NCBI GenBank assembly: GCA_019084435.1 | Contig: JAHRFV010000045.1 | Location: forward strand, 1 to 15,166 | Reading direction: 5' to 3' | Length of the DNA stretch: 15,166 nucleotides | From: Dethiosulfatibacter sp. | Lineage (GTDB): Bacteria > Bacillota_A > Clostridia > Tissierellales > Dethiosulfatibacteraceae | Shown here: positions 14,153 through 15,166 of the stretch, one piece after another | Layout of the letters: every line of letters begins with the position of its first letter | Numbering within the stretch: position 1 is the stretch's first letter | Program-made: the position numbers and the translations under genes | Notes under the pieces: generated by a model | Told to the model about the DNA's origin: nothing | Seen by the model: the letters and a program-made list of their open reading frames with translations, nothing else | The model's database searches: none

Positions 14153-14176
14153 AGTAAACATCGTTGATTAATCACA

Positions 14177-14212
14177 GACACCGAACCATGATTGAAATGG
14201 GCGGTGTCTTTT
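14177..14212 (+). terminator. Rho-independent terminator of the decarboxylase gene
   Basis: A 7-bp stem (GACACCG at 14177-14183, CGGTGTC at 14202-14208) contains an inner CCAT/ATGG pairing (14186-14189 with 14197-14200) and ends in TTTT. It lies 24 bases after the stop codon. Confidence 0.8.
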
Positions 14213-14216
14213 AGCC

Positions 14217-14245
14217 TTGACTTATAAAAACAGATAAAGTAAAAT
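14217..14245 (+). promoter_or_regulatory. Sigma-A promoter of uvrB
   Basis: TTGACT (14217-14222) and TAAAAT (14240-14245) have an exact 17-bp spacer. Transcription would start near 14252, immediately beside the SOS operator. Confidence 0.8.
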
Positions 14246-14253
14246 AGTTTATA

Positions 14254-14267
14254 CGAACAATTGTTCT
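14254..14267. promoter_or_regulatory. LexA/SOS box controlling uvrB
   Basis: CGAACAATTGTTCT contains the perfect GAAC-N4-GTTC palindrome of the Gram-positive LexA (DinR) operator. It overlaps the predicted transcription start, so bound LexA would block initiation. uvrB is a classical SOS gene, which supports the assignment. Confidence 0.88.
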
Positions 14268-14306
14268 TAAACTTTTGTTTCAAACAGACTATATTTGAGG
14301 AAAAAT

Positions 14307-15166
14307 ATGAATAAATTTAAAGTAGTTTCAGAATATAAACTGACAGGCGACCAGCCCGAAGCAGTTACAAAACTGGCTAAAGGGATCAATGACGGGATTA
14401 AATATCAGACACTGCTTGGGGTAACAGGCTCAGGAAAAACATTTACAATGGCCAACATAATAGAAAAAGTGCAGAAACCAACTTTAGTGATGGCACATAA
14501 TAAGACTTTGGCGGCTCAGCTATGCTCCGAGTTTAAAGAGTTTTTCCCTGAGAACGCCGTGGAGTTTTTTGTGAGCTATTATGACTATTATCAACCAGAG
14601 GCATATGTTCCGTCTTCTGATACGTACATTGAAAAGGATTCATCTATAAATGACGAGATTGATAAATTAAGGCATTCAGCAACTGCTGCTTTATCTGAGA
14701 GACGTGATGTCATTATTGTAGCATCTGTTTCCTGCATTTATGGACTTGGTAGCCCTGTTGATTATGAAAACCTGGTTATTTCACTCAGACCGGGAATGAT
14801 CAAAGATAGGGATGAGATAATAAATAAGCTTATTGATATACAATATAAAAGAAATGATATTAGCTTCACCAGGGGTACTTTCAGAGTAAGAGGCGATGTG
14901 CTGGAAGTGTTTCCAGCTTCCTCATCTGAGCAGGCTGTAAGAATAGAGTTTTTTGGAGACGAAATAGAACGGATAACCGAGGTTAACTCCATCACCGGCG
15001 AAATATTAGGGAGAAGAAAGCACGTAGCCATATACCCAGCTTCCCATTATGCGACAACAGATGAGAATATTCAACGTGCTGTTGAGAGTATCAGTGTGGA
15101 GTTAGAGCAGCGCCTGGACGAACTTAGAAGAGAGAATAAGCTAGTTGAGGCACAAAGACTGGAACA
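14307..15166 (+). CDS. uvrB: Excinuclease ABC subunit B, 5' part
   Basis: These first 286 residues of UvrB run open to the right edge; the full protein is about 650-670 residues. UvrB is the damage-verifying helicase-like subunit of nucleotide excision repair. It is loaded by UvrA and recruits UvrC. Visible landmarks are [11 protein letters not shown] (the Q-motif-like start), Walker A GVTGSGKT (G38-T45), NKTLAAQL (about 67-74), and the DNA-strand-separating beta-hairpin with its tyrosine-rich [13 protein letters not shown] (about 90-102) and [22 protein letters not shown] and the [17 protein letters not shown] domain that contacts UvrA follow. The ATG is preceded by TGAGGAAA. It is regulated by the SOS box just upstream. 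The helicase C-terminal half and the UvrC-interaction motif lie outside the window. Confidence 0.97.
   Translation, partial: MNKFKVVSEYKLTGDQPEAVTKLAKGINDGIKYQTLLGVTGSGKTFTMANIIEKVQKPTLVMAHNKTLAAQLCSEFKEFFPENAVEFFVSYYDYYQPEAYVPSSDTYIEKDSSINDEIDKLRHSATAALSERRDVIIVASVSCIYGLGSPVDYENLVISLRPGMIKDRDEIINKLIDIQYKRNDISFTRGTFRVRGDVLEVFPASSSEQAVRIEFFGDEIERITEVNSITGEILGRRKHVAIYPASHYATTDENIQRAVESISVELEQRLDELRRENKLVEAQRLE

Noticed and set aside
1..15166. CRISPR array, tRNA, rRNA or prophage
   Set aside because: No regularly spaced repeats, cloverleaf-like sequence, rRNA signature or phage structural gene was seen on either strand.

Overview
The window looks like a low-GC, anaerobic Firmicute, probably Clostridia. 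It is AT-rich, has strong GGAGG-type ribosome binding sites, contains a Firmicutes-type GAAC-N4-GTTC SOS box, and carries oxygen-sensitive cobalamin/radical-SAM enzymes and fermentative beta-keto acid genes. All intact genes lie on the + strand. The genus cannot be fixed from sequence alone.

Region 1 (1-900). A broken selO gene (protein adenylyltransferase, YdiU/UPF0061) opens the window. Its C-terminal part reads on the + strand, but the segment that should precede it reads on the - strand. The junction is at a palindromic TGCA near 160-163, as expected for a local inversion. A striking two-tier stem-loop follows, possibly an IS200/IS605-type remnant, and then a small intact YdbC/PC4-type single-stranded-DNA-binding protein gene.

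Region 2 (about 930-7773). This is a compact six-gene run with very short gaps or overlapping stop/start codons: a YghO-type GNAT protein, a FemAB/BioF2-like acyltransferase, a B12-binding radical SAM enzyme, a class I methyltransferase, a second paralogous B12-binding radical SAM enzyme, and a third, more divergent one. Nothing here matches a pathway I can name. The gene mix (two acyl/aminoacyl transferases, three probable cobalamin-dependent C-methylases or rearrangement enzymes, one SAM methyltransferase) suggests biosynthesis or tailoring of an acylated small molecule or lipid. It is the best candidate for an undescribed system.

Region 3 (7797-12812). A PAS/AAA+/Fis-HTH sigma-54 activator is followed by an intergenic region with two near-identical dyads sharing TATAAC-N4-GTTATA and a textbook -24/-12 promoter. 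That promoter drives a beta-keto acid cleavage enzyme, a 3-hydroxyacyl-CoA-dehydrogenase-like oxidoreductase and an AtoE-type short-chain acid transporter, closed by a strong terminator. The logic is uptake of a beta-hydroxy acid, oxidation to the beta-keto acid, then cleavage with acetyl-CoA to acetoacetate plus a new acyl-CoA.

Region 4 (12813-15166). A monocistronic ornithine/lysine decarboxylase-type gene has its own promoter candidates and terminator. The 5' part of uvrB follows, with a good sigma-A promoter and a perfect SOS operator, and runs off the right edge. No tRNA, rRNA, CRISPR array or intact transposase was seen, and no stretch over 300 bases lacks a gene.
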